A stretch of 46,498 nucleotides of DNA from the NCBI GenBank assembly GCA_001724265.1, contig MEDY01000238.1:1-46498 (forward strand), read 5' to 3'. Shown here in pieces: positions 23,679 to 33,302 of this stretch; positions within the stretch are counted from its first letter, which is position 1, and each line of letters starts with the position of its first letter. A model generated the notes under the pieces. The model had not been told where the DNA came from. It made no database searches and saw only the letters and a program-made list of their open reading frames with translations. This stretch comes from Rhizaria sp. SCN 62-66 (taxonomy: Eukaryota > Rhizaria, unplaced). A program made the translations under genes and the position numbers.

Positions 23679-25009
23679 ATTTGATGTACACATGACCAAA
23701 ATTATTAATATAAATACTTTATTCAAACATATTCTATAATGGTCTAAGTCTTTATTAAACCTATGCAACATTTTATACTTACATTCGTTAAACTAAAATC
23801 TTGAAAATTAACATTTAAAAAAAATCATATTTTTGTTGTTGCTGCGTTAATCAAGTCAATGTATGATCATCTAATCATTGCCAGCGATAACTCGAGACGA
23901 TGCTGGTGGGCTTGATCGTTACAACAGCTTTGGGGAAAGACAAATGACGAAAGTTCCACGCGCTACAATGCACGTACATTTATTATACATGAGCCCGCAC
24001 GCGCTCACTGTCGAACGGTTTTTGTGATTGAAATCGCATCTGTGTCCGATGCGTCGGATTATCAGGGATGATGTGAATTTGAGATCAAAATCAAAGCTAA
24101 TAAGCTCTTTTGGGGGTTTATAGCATGTATTGAACAAGACAACTCTGAATTCTTTTATTTTTTTAAACAACAGCCAACATCCAAGTGACCTATCGAGTCA
24201 AATTTAAGTATTTCGTGTCGTCTTCACTTGAAAATCCATTACTTTGTAGCGTTTCCTCGGTCTGTAAAGCAATCACAAGGGAAGATACTTTGACTTTTAA
24301 TTAACATAATTTTGTTTGCTTTATGACATTATTTATACAAATTATATAGACAAATGAGCTTGTTATAAGTAAGTTTAAATGTTATCTTACACGATTTTTT
24401 TTCTCATTTAGTCATTTCAGACTTTATACAAAAGCAATTAGTCAACATAAAAGCACTTGAACTCAATATTATATCACATATTAAACTTTTAAAAGCTCAC
24501 GGTACACGCATCATTGTTCTTCATGATAATTTGAAGACTGTGATGACTCAATTCTAACATAATGGGTGCATGTGTCACGCTCTACCTCTGACTGAGAATA
24601 GCGTTCACTTGCTCGAGGGCTGGCGCATGCAAACTCAATCGTACAATGGACTTTTGCGGAGACCTACATTATGACTATATCCATGTACAAAATATAAAAC
24701 TGCTGATGAGCTCGAGATGACCGTTCAGAACCATCAATCGATATGGGAGGTATGAGAGGCCTAACAGGCTTGATCAAGTTATAAGGATGTTGATTGATTG
24801 ATTTATCTTCTTGAAATCCTTAAATAGAGAATCCTGATAATTATGTATATATTTTTGTATATTTTATCATTAACATTATATAAAGCCATAGGCATTTGCG
24901 TGTGAAATGACCGTGCTCGAATCTCCTATTTTAATTTGGTAGACAACAGTTTGTATAAAAAATTTTGTTGTCTGCATCATCGAATTGAGAGTAAGAACTC
25001 GCTTCGTTA
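23679..25009. other. AT-rich intergenic DNA between tRNA-Arg genes
   Basis: Strongly AT-rich, with long A/T runs. No coding segment, RNA gene or repeat that I can support. Confidence 0.5.
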
Positions 25010-25082
25010 GTCCGTGTAGCCGAGCGGTTAAGGTGTCTGCCTACGAAGCAGAAGATCGTGGGTTCGATTCCCACCATGGACT
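25010..25082 (+). tRNA. tRNA-Arg (anticodon ACG), isodecoder B, copy 2
   Basis: Same 73-base sequence as the gene at 23606-23678, in opposite orientation. Anticodon ACG. A T run follows at once. The upstream flank is unlike that of the other B copy. It converges with the isodecoder A gene at 25438-25510, 355 bases away. Confidence 0.95.
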
Positions 25083-25437
25083 CTCTTTTTTGGCCGTTCC
25101 GGTAATACGTTACCTGCGCACATTTTATTTTTGCTCGCCCACACGCAACCTCGCTTGACACGAACGTTTCCCACCATGCATGCAGGCATGCACCTCCCTT
25201 TTTGTCTGCTTGCATGAGCTTGCTGCTCCCCCACACCTGTCATAGTGCTCTCGATGACCTTTTCGTGCTTTATTACATTTGATGCTACCTGCAGGCGAAC
25301 GGCGTAACCAGTGGGAAAGTGCGCGTGAGCAAAAAAGAGGTTCGGCGTGTCTGTGGTCACGGATTGCTCACAAGCAGGGCAAAAAAGAGATTTTTGTCAA
25401 CCGCTGGCTGCGCAGTGTGGATTTCGGCAAAAGAGAA
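25083..25437. other. Spacer between two convergent tRNA-Arg genes
   Basis: The 355-base spacer holds the Pol III terminators of the two facing tRNA genes and otherwise shows no gene. Short ORFs that run across it are produced by the tRNA sequences themselves. Confidence 0.5.
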
Positions 25438-25510
25438 AGTCCGCGGTGGGGATCGAACCCACAATCTCCTGCTTCGTAGGCAGACACCTTAACCATTGGG
25501 CTACGTAGAC
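25438..25510 (-). tRNA. tRNA-Arg (anticodon ACG), isodecoder A, copy 2
   Basis: Minus-strand copy identical to the gene at 3402-3474. The 25 bases immediately upstream match that gene at 22 of 25 positions, and the downstream flank shares TTTCTCTTTT then GCC. The duplicated unit therefore includes flanking DNA. Confidence 0.95.
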
Positions 25511-26611
25511 CTATTTTGTTCTGAGCTGAACGATGTTGGAGAGCTAAATTATAGTTATATTAGCATTCTTAGACATTTTTCTTTTGTTGTTTTATCTCAA
25601 TATATCCTTATTAATTGCTGTAAAATTACATCTAAGTATTTTTTTGCGTCTTATTTGTATATGATACTTCATTTTTGCATGTTCCACTAACATTTTATCC
25701 ACCAAGTTACAGATTTTGTGATCGCGTGAATCAGCCTTAAGCACACAAGAAAGATGAACCCCAAATCCGATTAGAAAAGTAACGACTTGCATTTTGTTTG
25801 ACGAACACATTCAAAACATGGATTTATATCTCCTCCCGGACTGCTTTGAGAACGGAAGACGATCTCAAACGGCGCAATACGCCTGTATGTGACCAGCAAT
25901 CTTCAGACTCAATATTAATCAAAACATTAACGCAAAAAACAAAAATAAATCACAAAATCAAATACAAATCGTATCATATTAAGTAAATGTACATTTGTTT
26001 TTCCATTAAATGCGAAGTACATATCGAAAGCATCAAAATACCGCACGGCTCCGTGACTTGTGGTTGACGGGTCGCTGATCGCCGAGACGGGACTGTGACC
26101 CTCAAAGCGATGTAAGGGCTTGCTGACCGACTGGGTGGGGATGGTCCGACGTGGACTGGCGGGCCTGGGCGACGCACGGAGTCTCTTCTGACGGCGTGGG
26201 GTTTCGTTGTTTAGGCGCAAAATGCTTGTTTCAGAGTATTTGAGGCCGTGTTGTATTTGTGACGCTCTGTTTAAACGCTTCCTAAGATAATGAAACACGG
26301 GTTTCGCGCCTTCTTAAGTTGCGCTCAAACCACCGTGGCCGCGGTGTGATGCGAACACTTTCGAATCAAGCTCTTGCATGGCTGGCCATGCGATTTCTTT
26401 GAAATGAAAGTGTGATAATTTACTACAAAGCCCTATGGGATAATTACTGCTTTGCACCTTATTTCAAGGAGCTGCTTTTGTGCCCGTCTATTGCCTCGGT
26501 GTGTTGTTCATCGTCTTGGTCACACACACTCGGCTCACTCCACACTCTTTTTGTCTTGCCCGCCCCTTTCTTCTTCTGTTTGTCACTCCTGTATTCGGCA
26601 TATGTAGAACC
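25511..26611. other. Intergenic region with a GC-rich island and the KH-gene promoter
   Basis: AT-rich to about 26030, then a GC-rich block of about 200 bases (26040-26240) containing a perfect 5-base hairpin (CACGG/CCGTG at 26044-26055), and a GC-rich inverted repeat (CACCG/CGGTG) at 26331-26346. The last 100 bases before the KH gene are pyrimidine-rich, as in other leaders of this window. The GC block could be an unidentified structured RNA or an old exon; I recognise no spliceosomal, SRP or RNase P motif in it. Confidence 0.4.
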
Positions 26612-28066
26612 ATGGATTCGTCGACTATCGCGACCATTGCTGGTGTCGCCATCATTGGTGGCGCCATTTACTACGCCATGACCCCTAAGAAGGTCTCCAC
26701 CACTGCTGCCCCGCTCAACCTCGACGACTTCGCCGAGTCTGGCAAGAAGTCCAACAAGGCCTCCAAGGCCAAGAAGGCTTCCGCGCCTGCCGCCGGCTCC
26801 AAGAAGGAGGAGAAGAAGCCCGAGCCTGCGGCTGCCGTGGAGTCTGAGCCCGAGTCCGACGACGACAACATCGGCGCTATCCTCAAGAACGATAAGGGCG
26901 CTGCCCCCGCTGCCAAGGCCGCCCCCGCCGCCAAGAAGCCCGAGGCCGCCCCCGTCAAGAAGGCCCCCGAGCCCGTCAAGAAGGCCCCCGAGCCCGTCAA
27001 GAAGGCTCCTGAGCCGGTCAAGAAGGAGCAGCCCAAGCCAAAGACCGCCGAGGAGCTCGAGATGGAGCGCCTTAAGGCCGAGCTGGCCGCTCTTAAGGCC
27101 CAGGCCCAGGCCGCCGAGCAGAAGGCCGCCCCCAAGGCCGCCGCGAAGAAGGCCGACTCCGCCGCGCCGCAGATGTCCGAGGCGGAGCTGGCGGAGCAGC
27201 GCGCGTACCTCGCCGAGCTCGACTCGGAGTGGACCGTCGTCGACAAGCCCAAGTACAAGAAGAAGTCCACCAAGGCCGAGTCCGGCGCCGACGCCGACGC
27301 GCCCAAGGTGCCCGAGGGCCCCGCCAAGGTCGTCCTCGAGGTCAAGGTCGCGCCCGAGCACCGCGGCGTGGTGCTGGGCAAGGGCGCCGAGACGCTCAAG
27401 AAGATCATCGAGCTCACTGGCGCCAACATCGACCTCCCTAAGTCCGACTCGCAGTCGACCAAGGTGACGATCGAGGGCACCAAGGAGCAGGCCGAGGCCG
27501 CCAAGCAGGCGATCCAGGAGCTCGTCACCAAGGGCTTCTCCACCCTGCTCGAGCCCGGCACCAGCGAGTCCAAGGTCGTCGTGCCCGCCTCGCGCCGCCT
27601 CGCTGTCATCGGCAGCGCGGGCGCCAACATCAAGAAGATCCAGGAGATCACCGGCGTCAAGATCAACTTCCCCGAGCGCGGCTCGACGTCCGAGACTGTG
27701 CAGCTCGTCGGCGACGCCGCGGCCGTCAAGATCGCCAAGACGGCCATCCTGGCCCTCGTTGAGGACGGCTTCTCCACGCTCACGCACGAGGACTTCGTCA
27801 AGGTTGACGTCGACTTCCCCTTCAAGTACCGCAACCGCCTCATCGGTCCCAACGGCAGCTACATCAAGGACCTCGAGCGCAACACGCACTGCAAGTTCCG
27901 CTTCCCCAAGGACGAGGCCTCGATCGTCACCATCGTTGGTCCCGCCGAGAACATCTCGCAGGCCGAGCGTGCCGTGCGCCGCCTGCAGGACAAGATCGAA
28001 ACCCCTGTCGTGGACGTCTACGAGGAGGGCTTCGACGACGACAACGTCGAGGAGGAGGCCTGGTAA
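26612..28066 (+). CDS. Membrane-anchored protein with three KH RNA-binding domains
   Basis: Single-exon gene of 484 residues with start in a good context (aaccATGG) and TAA stop. Seen in order: an N-terminal hydrophobic helix at residues 5-23 (TIATIAGVAIIGGAIYYAM) that looks like a signal anchor; a charged Lys/Ala/Pro linker with a 21-base tandem repeat encoding VKKAPEP; a coiled-coil-like stretch (EELEMERLKAELAALKAQ); and KH domains with GxxG loops at 256-259 (GKGA, last Gly replaced by Ala), 334-337 (GSAG) and 412-415 (GPNG). The tail is acidic (EEGFDDDNVEEEAW). KH domains bind single-stranded RNA, so this is likely an RNA-binding protein tethered to an organelle surface (ER or mitochondrial outer membrane); inference only. 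I cannot name an ortholog; vigilin-like repeats are the nearest analogy. GC3 drops sharply after the TAA, so TAA is a real stop here. Confidence 0.9.
   Translation: MDSSTIATIAGVAIIGGAIYYAMTPKKVSTTAAPLNLDDFAESGKKSNKASKAKKASAPAAGSKKEEKKPEPAAAVESEPESDDDNIGAILKNDKGAAPAAKAAPAAKKPEAAPVKKAPEPVKKAPEPVKKAPEPVKKEQPKPKTAEELEMERLKAELAALKAQAQAAEQKAAPKAAAKKADSAAPQMSEAELAEQRAYLAELDSEWTVVDKPKYKKKSTKAESGADADAPKVPEGPAKVVLEVKVAPEHRGVVLGKGAETLKKIIELTGANIDLPKSDSQSTKVTIEGTKEQAEAAKQAIQELVTKGFSTLLEPGTSESKVVVPASRRLAVIGSAGANIKKIQEITGVKINFPERGSTSETVQLVGDAAAVKIAKTAILALVEDGFSTLTHEDFVKVDVDFPFKYRNRLIGPNGSYIKDLERNTHCKFRFPKDEASIVTIVGPAENISQAERAVRRLQDKIETPVVDVYEEGFDDDNVEEEAW
26954..27025 (+). repeat. 21-base tandem repeat (3.4 units) in the KH gene
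   Basis: Three units of GTCAAGAAGGCCCCCGAGCC(C), with silent changes in the third, followed by a partial unit. They encode VKKAPEP repeated in the linker between the membrane anchor and the KH domains. The copy number probably varies among strains. Confidence 0.85.
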
Positions 28067-29291
28067 ATGCAACACAGCTACACTCTAGGTTTGATCTGCC
28101 ATGTACCATCCCTATTCTAGACGCTCTACTCAAGGCTCTGTTTCACACGCATCATTCAATCGCACTCGTTTTAGCCACCACTACACGTTTTCTCTCTTTT
28201 TAAGTGTGTGAGTGTGAAGTGTGTGAGCGGAGTTCTCTTGAACTTGAAATGATATGCAAATGTGCTCTCTTCGCGACACTACTTGCCCGTTGGTTTTCCT
28301 GTTTCTGTTTTCTTTCTCTCTTCTCTCTACTCTCTTGTTCTCAATCTCTATACTGAGATCACAGCTTCACTCTTCTCGTCTCTCTTTTCTCTCTCCTCAA
28401 GTCCTCTCAGCGCCACCCACACACAGCGTTTACAACACGTTTGATACCCCCCCACGCACGCACTCGCGACGCACCCGGCTCTTCCAGACGACTGTCTCGC
28501 GCCCGCGGTCCCGCTCCTCCCCCACTCGGCACAACGCATTGCAGAAGCACAGCAGCACCCCGCTGCCGCCGCTGCTGCTACGTCGTCGCAGTGGGCGGAG
28601 CGCGGCCGCTCGCGGAATGTCGTTCCTGCCGCCGTGTGCGCGCGCGTGCGGTGTGCGTGCGCTGAGAACCCCTGAGCAGAGCAGAGACCAGACCGAGCGA
28701 GTGATCCCTAGCAGTGCGAGCGGAAGTGGCGAGCAAAGTGAAGGAGCGGAGCAGGGACCGACAGCGCCGCCCCGCTGAGCGAAATCGGGACTGCGCTGGC
28801 TCCATGACTGGCTTTGTATTAATAATATATTAAAAACTAATAAACGAACAGTTTATTGAACACATTACTCCAACAATGTCTCTTTTGCATGTCGTTTATG
28901 ATGATCTTAATGTGATTTTTTTTTATTTGCTGCGTATTAAGGTGATTTTCACTTCAAATGCGTTGACGCTGTAAGATAATACTTGTAATTATATTATATG
29001 TGCAATATAGTTATGTTTTATAACATTTCATATCAATCATGTTGATATATAGACAATACACAGTAAACCTATGTTGTGGCCCGAACAAAGCCATAAATAA
29101 AAATGACTTACAGTGAGTATTGCAAGTCAAAGTTTACTACAACTATATAATGACACAAGATTAAAAAATAACGCACATATCGTTTCCAACCCATCTCTTG
29201 ATGATTTAGCACGATTTCAGCTCTGAGGCCATCTCGACCTTGTTTCGACTGTGATACCCGTGTGATACCCATACTCGTACGTACTAGCTGC
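28067..29291. other. Convergent 3' region between the KH and TEX47-like genes
   Basis: The genes on both sides end here. An AATAAA on the plus strand lies at 28839-28844 and one on the minus strand at 28852-28857, only 7 bases away, which would place the ends of the two transcripts back to back. A pyrimidine-rich stretch (28300-28430) and a GC-rich island (28440-28790) precede them; see the hypothetical ORF. From 28810 to 29200 the DNA is AT-rich and empty. Confidence 0.45.
28254..28778 (+). CDS. Hypothetical ORF in a GC-rich island, doubtful
   Basis: A 174-codon frame starting in a pyrimidine-rich stretch and ending with TGA. The first third translates to Leu/Phe/Ser-rich sequence, typical of a translated polypyrimidine leader. 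The rest is Arg/Ser/Pro-rich and sits in a GC-rich island about 350 bases long. A possible internal start is the ATG in GGAATGTCGTTC near 28617. It resembles no family I know. On the minus strand of the same island a frame of about 130 codons would be open if TAG is sense. Either strand could hold a small gene, or the island could simply be part of the KH 3' UTR. Confidence 0.2.
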   Translation: MQMCSLRDTTCPLVFLFLFSFSLLSTLLFSISILRSQLHSSRLSFLSPQVLSAPPTHSVYNTFDTPPRTHSRRTRLFQTTVSRPRSRSSPTRHNALQKHSSTPLPPLLLRRRSGRSAAARGMSFLPPCARACGVRALRTPEQSRDQTERVIPSSASGSGEQSEGAEQGPTAPPR

Positions 29292-30472
29292 TCAGTACTT
29301 GAGCCAGGGCTCCGCGGGCCAGGTGAGGTCCGAGTCCATCTCGACCTCGATGGGCGTCTCGAAGATGGCGACCCACTCGGCCGGGCTGGGCATGTCGGCG
29401 CAGGCGCCGAACGCGGCCAGCTTGTCGGCGGCGGGCACGTGGTTAAGCAGTTGCCGCGCCTGCGACCGCTCCAAGTACTCGGCCTGCTTGTCCGCCGGCT
29501 GCGCCGCGCTCTCGCGGCCCAGCTCGAGCAGGTGGCGGTACGTGTCGAAGGCGATCTTGGTCATGTTAACCGAGGCGGCGGCGGCGAAGTCCTCCGAGGT
29601 CGCTTTGACCGCGCGCACGGCGAAGACGGGGAACTCGCGCGGCACTTCCTCCGAGAAGGCGCACACCTTGCAGTTGGCCAGGAATGCCGCCGACGCCGCC
29701 GCCGCGCTCAGCGCCGCCGCGGACACGCCCGCTGCAGCCGCGCCGGCCGGTGTGGCGGCGGCGGGGACGGAAGCGGTGAGGTTGGCGAGCGAGAGGATGA
29801 GGGCGCGCAACACGTCGGCGGGGGCCTCGAGTACGCACGTGATGGCGGATCCGTTGACGACGAGCAACAGGCCCGTCACTGCCTCGGGCGTCTCCTGCAG
29901 GCTCGCAGCCGCGGCGGCGGGCGAGGCGGACGCGGCGCCAGCGTCGGGGGAGCCCGCGGTCGGCGAGGCAGCGCCGTTGTTGTTGCCGTTGTGGCCAGAG
30001 TTGTGAACGTTGTTGGTGTTGTTGTTGGTGTTGTTGTTGTGGGAGGGGGCGGCGACTTGGTGCGCGGCGACAAAGTCGGTAAACCACTGGGAAATCTCGC
30101 TCTCGCGGTGCTTGTTGCCGGCCTCGAATGTACCGGTAATCCTATCCAAAAACGTCAGACACAAACAGACAGTACAGTAGAAGATTGTTCAAAGTGTAAG
30201 AAAAGACAACAGATAAAACACAAGATCGGGGGGAAAGAGCAATAAAATAAGAGATTTAATAACGAAAAAGCGTGGTAAAAGGGAGCAGTGCAGCAGAAAC
30301 AGGAAGTATACAGTCAGTACGCCAGTGTTGAGCTGACAAGGAAGAGAGGAACATACATGACACGGGCGGTGCGGCGGTGGCGCTCTTCCTCGTACTCCTG
30401 GGTCACGACATCGAGTAGGGAGACGCGACGGTCCTCCTCGAAGTCGTTTAGAGACGCGGCGTGAGCACTCAT
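29292..30472 (-). CDS. TEX47/BLUF-like domain protein (two exons)
   Basis: Exon 1 is 30357-30472 and exon 2 is 29292-30141, joined across a 215-base intron (donor GTATGT, acceptor ATAG) to give V-M-I-T-G-T-F in frame; 321 residues, TGA stop. Seen: an N-terminal segment ISQWFTDFV, a low-complexity Asn/Ala-rich insertion, then VTGLLLVVNGSAITCVLEAP, a segment with VCAFSEEVPREFPVFAVRAV, and a C-terminal block EWVAIFETPIEVEMDSDLTW. This order resembles the TEX47 (C7orf62) family, which has a BLUF-like fold (ferredoxin-like, flavin binding not expected) and is testis/cilium associated in animals. That assignment is from memory of the family pattern and is moderate. The gene is head-to-head with DNAAF1, 482 bases apart, which fits a ciliary role. 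The Asn/Ala insertion is probably lineage-specific. Confidence 0.65.
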
Positions 30473-30954
30473 TGCGCGGACAGAAGAGCAAAGAGCTAAC
30501 GGGTGGACTGAGAGTAGGCGTGAAGGGAAGAAGGTGGGAGAGGAAGCAGGGGGCTGCAAGATGGGAAGACAGAATTAGGCCAGTGAGCGTGGTAGAAAAC
30601 GACTACAACAGTTTAATTAAAAAATAGTGACAATGCGTCAGGTTTATTTCAAGAAATCATAGTTTCAGAAGTGCTGACGGTATTTTGAGCGCTGTGGAGA
30701 TCGGCCCAGTTGCGTCTGTTTCCGTTTCCGCCGTTGCCGGTCGGCAGCCGCGAAAAAAGTTTGAACGCGGCTAGAAAAAAACGGCTAGGGACCAGCTGCG
30801 CTCTCGATCTATAGACCGTGCACAAGGAAATAAGAAGTGAATTCGATTCTTCTAAGCTGTTTTGAGTATTTAATCTAATTTATGACTTGACGCCTTGCTG
30901 AATATACCCTCCAATTCGCAACCACCTTGTCGCCTGGCCAGAACCCTTTCGCGA
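30473..30954. promoter_or_regulatory. Bidirectional promoter between the TEX47-like gene and DNAAF1, with an X-box-like site
   Basis: The 482-base interval separates two divergent starts. It contains GTTGCC at 30733-30738 and GGCAGC at 30743-30748, a 4-base-spaced imperfect palindrome close to the RFX X-box (GTTGCC-N-GGCAAC) that controls ciliary genes in animals and some protists. The right half has one mismatch and the spacer is longer than usual. Two TTTCCG repeats lie just upstream (30719-30730). The regulatory function is inferred. Confidence 0.35.
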
Positions 30955-32736
30955 ATGAGCGCTGACTCCGAGGCCCCCGACGGCACCCTGCGTCTCACCG
31001 AGCGCTATCTCAAGAAGCTGTGCCGTGAGATGGACCTCTACTCCACTCCTTAGCTCAACGATAAGCTCTACCTCCATTATAAGGGTCCGTCCCCACATCC
31101 TTCATTGCTCGTTACTCCGCTCTGTCGTCGTTGATGCACTCCTCTTCTGTCGCACACTTTCTCACTCTACTTCTCCCAACCTGTACATAATTGCGCTCTT
31201 TCTTTTTATCTCGCGCACAGGCTTTAAGAAGATCGAGGCCCTAGAGCCCTACACGGGCCTCAAGGTGCTGTACCTCGAGGGCAATGGACTCGACACGATC
31301 GAAGGCCTCGCCGCCTGCACCGAGCTTAAGTGTCTCTACCTCCAGGAGAACCTCATCGAAAACGTCCGTTACGCCCGAAAATCTTTATATAACTTCAAAT
31401 ATAGCTTCATGACGTATATTTATATCTTCCCTCGCGACTTTGCCATGCTTTGCCTTGATTGTGTCTCGTATCATTTCTTTTCTTTCCTCTCCTGCTTTTG
31501 CTCACGTTCACTGATACTTTGCATTCTTTGGTGTGCTTCCTTTTTCTCATCTTTGTCACATAACTGCTGCTACAGATCACCGGTCTTGAGACGCTGACCG
31601 TGCTCGATTCCCTCAACCTCAGCAACAACTTGCTCCGCTCCCTCCCTCCCCCGAATCCTCAAAGTGCTGACGCCGCTACCGCTGCTGCTGCTGTTGCGTC
31701 GCCGCTGCCGCTGTCACTAACGTCCCTCATCCTGCAGCGCAACCGCCTGTCTTCGCTGGACTCGCTGTCGATTCTGCCGACCCTGCCGCAGCTGAGCGTG
31801 CTCGATCTGTCACAGAACAACATCTCCGCCTCCCCGGAAGCTCTGCTGGCCTTCCTGGCCTCGCTGCCCGCGCTCAAGGTGCTCTACCTCAAGGGCAACC
31901 CCGCCGTCGAGGGCGTCGAGCATTACCGCAAGCGCGTTGTTGCGGCGATCCCCTCCCTGAGCTACCTCGACGACCGACCCGTGTTCCCAGATGAGCGTCG
32001 TCTGGCCGCGGCCTGGGCGCGCGGCGGCGGCGATGCGGAGCAGGCGGAGCGAGCCGCCATCAAGGCCGAGGAGGCTGCGGCGGCGCGGAAGCAGAGCGAG
32101 GGCTTTGAGGCCATGGTTCGCGCGGCGCGGCGCGAGAAGGGGCTGCCCGAGGAGGAGGACGAGCTGCTGCAGCGGCTGCGCGGTGACGGCGAGGCGGAGG
32201 AGAAGGCTTGGGAAGAGCAGAACAAGACGGCCGCTGCGCAGTCCAAGGCTAAGGCCAAGGCTGAGAAGAAGGCCAAGAAGGCTGCGGGCGTCACGGGCGG
32301 CGGCGGCGGGGTGCTCATCGAGGAAGTGACAGACTCTGAGTCCGACGATGATAACGACGACGACGATGCTGCTGACGCCGCTGTTAACGCTGCCGATGCG
32401 GCTGAGATGCCGGAGCTGGAGGCCGTCGACCCCGAGACTCTGGCGAAGGCCGCCGCTTCCGCCGCGACTGCTACTGCTACTGCGAAGACTGAGACTGGCC
32501 GCAAGCAAGGAGGTCTGCTTGACTTTGGCTCCAGCTCTAGCTCTAGCTCTTCGAGCTCTAGCGCTGCGTCGAAGGCGAACAGTGGCTCCAAGAGCAAGAT
32601 GATCGAGATTGTCGACGATGACGAGGAGGAGGACAGCTCGAGTAACACCAACTCTAAGAATGGCAGTAAGAAGATGATTGAGATCGTCGAGGACGACGAC
32701 GACCAGCACGCGCGCGACGTCGAACTGCTCGATTGA
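30955..32736 (+). CDS. DNAAF1: Dynein axonemal assembly factor 1 (ODA7/LRRC50), with an in-frame TAG in a conserved motif
   Basis: Three exons: 30955-31084, 31221-31363 and 31576-32736; 477 residues counting the TAG, TGA stop. DNAAF1 is a cytoplasmic co-chaperone-type factor for pre-assembly of outer and inner arm dyneins, so the organism very likely builds motile flagella. Seen: the N-terminal signature LYSTPxLNDKLYLHYKG (x is TAG, 31051-31053), then leucine-rich repeats from GLKVLYLEGNGL through LDSLNLSNNLL to LKVLYLKGNPAV, and the LRR-cap block YLDDRPVFPDERRLAAAWARGG that is diagnostic for the family. The C-terminal half is Lys/Glu- and Asp/Ser-rich with two MIEIV-acidic repeats. Both introns use the unusual donor GTCCGT. 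The residues flanking the TAG are the best conserved of the N-terminus, so the codon must be translated. AATAAA at 32881-32886 follows. Confidence 0.93.
31051..31053 (+). other. In-frame TAG within the conserved N-terminal motif of DNAAF1 (codon 33)
   Basis: Codons read CTC TAC TCC ACT CCT TAG CTC AAC GAT AAG CTC TAC CTC CAT TAT AAG. Family members carry TP-x-LND-x-LYLH-(Y/F)-KGF here, with a variable residue at x. No donor or acceptor lies close enough to splice out the triplet without removing conserved residues on one side. This is the strongest single case for TAG being sense. Confidence 0.88.
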
Positions 32737-33302
32737 TTACAGTGCCACATGGAGTATAACGCACGAACTGGGAATAGTAACAGATGATATGCTTAATTGG
32801 CAACGACCACGACGTGAGTGCGCTTTGTTTCAGGCTTTGTGAGAGCCGGGAAAGGGCCATTATATGCTTAAGTGCACTTAAATAAATACGAAAAATAGAT
32901 TAAAAACATCTGGGTCTATCGAGATAATGATGTTATAACTGTATTTGGTGTTGTTTATGCTGAATTATCGTCAATTCATGTGTTTGTGGTCACAGCGTGA
33001 CTGTGGCGCGAGTGCAGGTCAGCGACGTATCGCTTGTTGGCTCCATTTAAACAAGCGTCAAATGCGATGAGGACTCGTTGTTTTCACAATTTGCGATGAA
33101 ATATGATAATATATAGAGTATATTATACTATACTGTTTTAATCTTGCTTAAATCGCGCATTCAGAATACTATACCTTACATTTTGAATACTGAACTGATC
33201 TACTTTGCCGTCACACGAATCTCCACGCTCTCACCCGCCGTCCTGCTCTCCCCTTATTTCCCTGTGCGCCATATTCACACCGCCCGCGTGCCGCAGCGCG
33301 TT
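32737..33302. other. Intergenic region between DNAAF1 and the RABL6-like gene
   Basis: DNAAF1 3' UTR with AATAAA at 32881-32886, then AT-rich DNA, then a pyrimidine-rich stretch (33220-33290) that is the likely leader of the RABL6-like gene. Nothing else is visible. Confidence 0.5.

Noticed and set aside
28064-28066. TAA also being a sense codon (UAR = Gln as in many ciliates)
   Set aside because: After the KH gene TAA the third-position GC bias collapses and the translated sequence loses any family character; no recognised gene has an internal TAA. The helicase TAA is followed one codon later by TGA, so it does not discriminate.
26459-28075. 538-codon minus-strand ORF antisense to the KH gene, Leu/Gly-rich
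   Set aside because: It mirrors the GC3-biased KH gene; its translation is a low-complexity Leu/Gly/Asp pattern with no motifs, while the plus strand has three clear KH domains.
31810-32750. 299- and 262-codon minus-strand ORFs
   Set aside because: Antisense frames of DNAAF1 exon 3, Leu- or Ser-rich with no recognisable domain.
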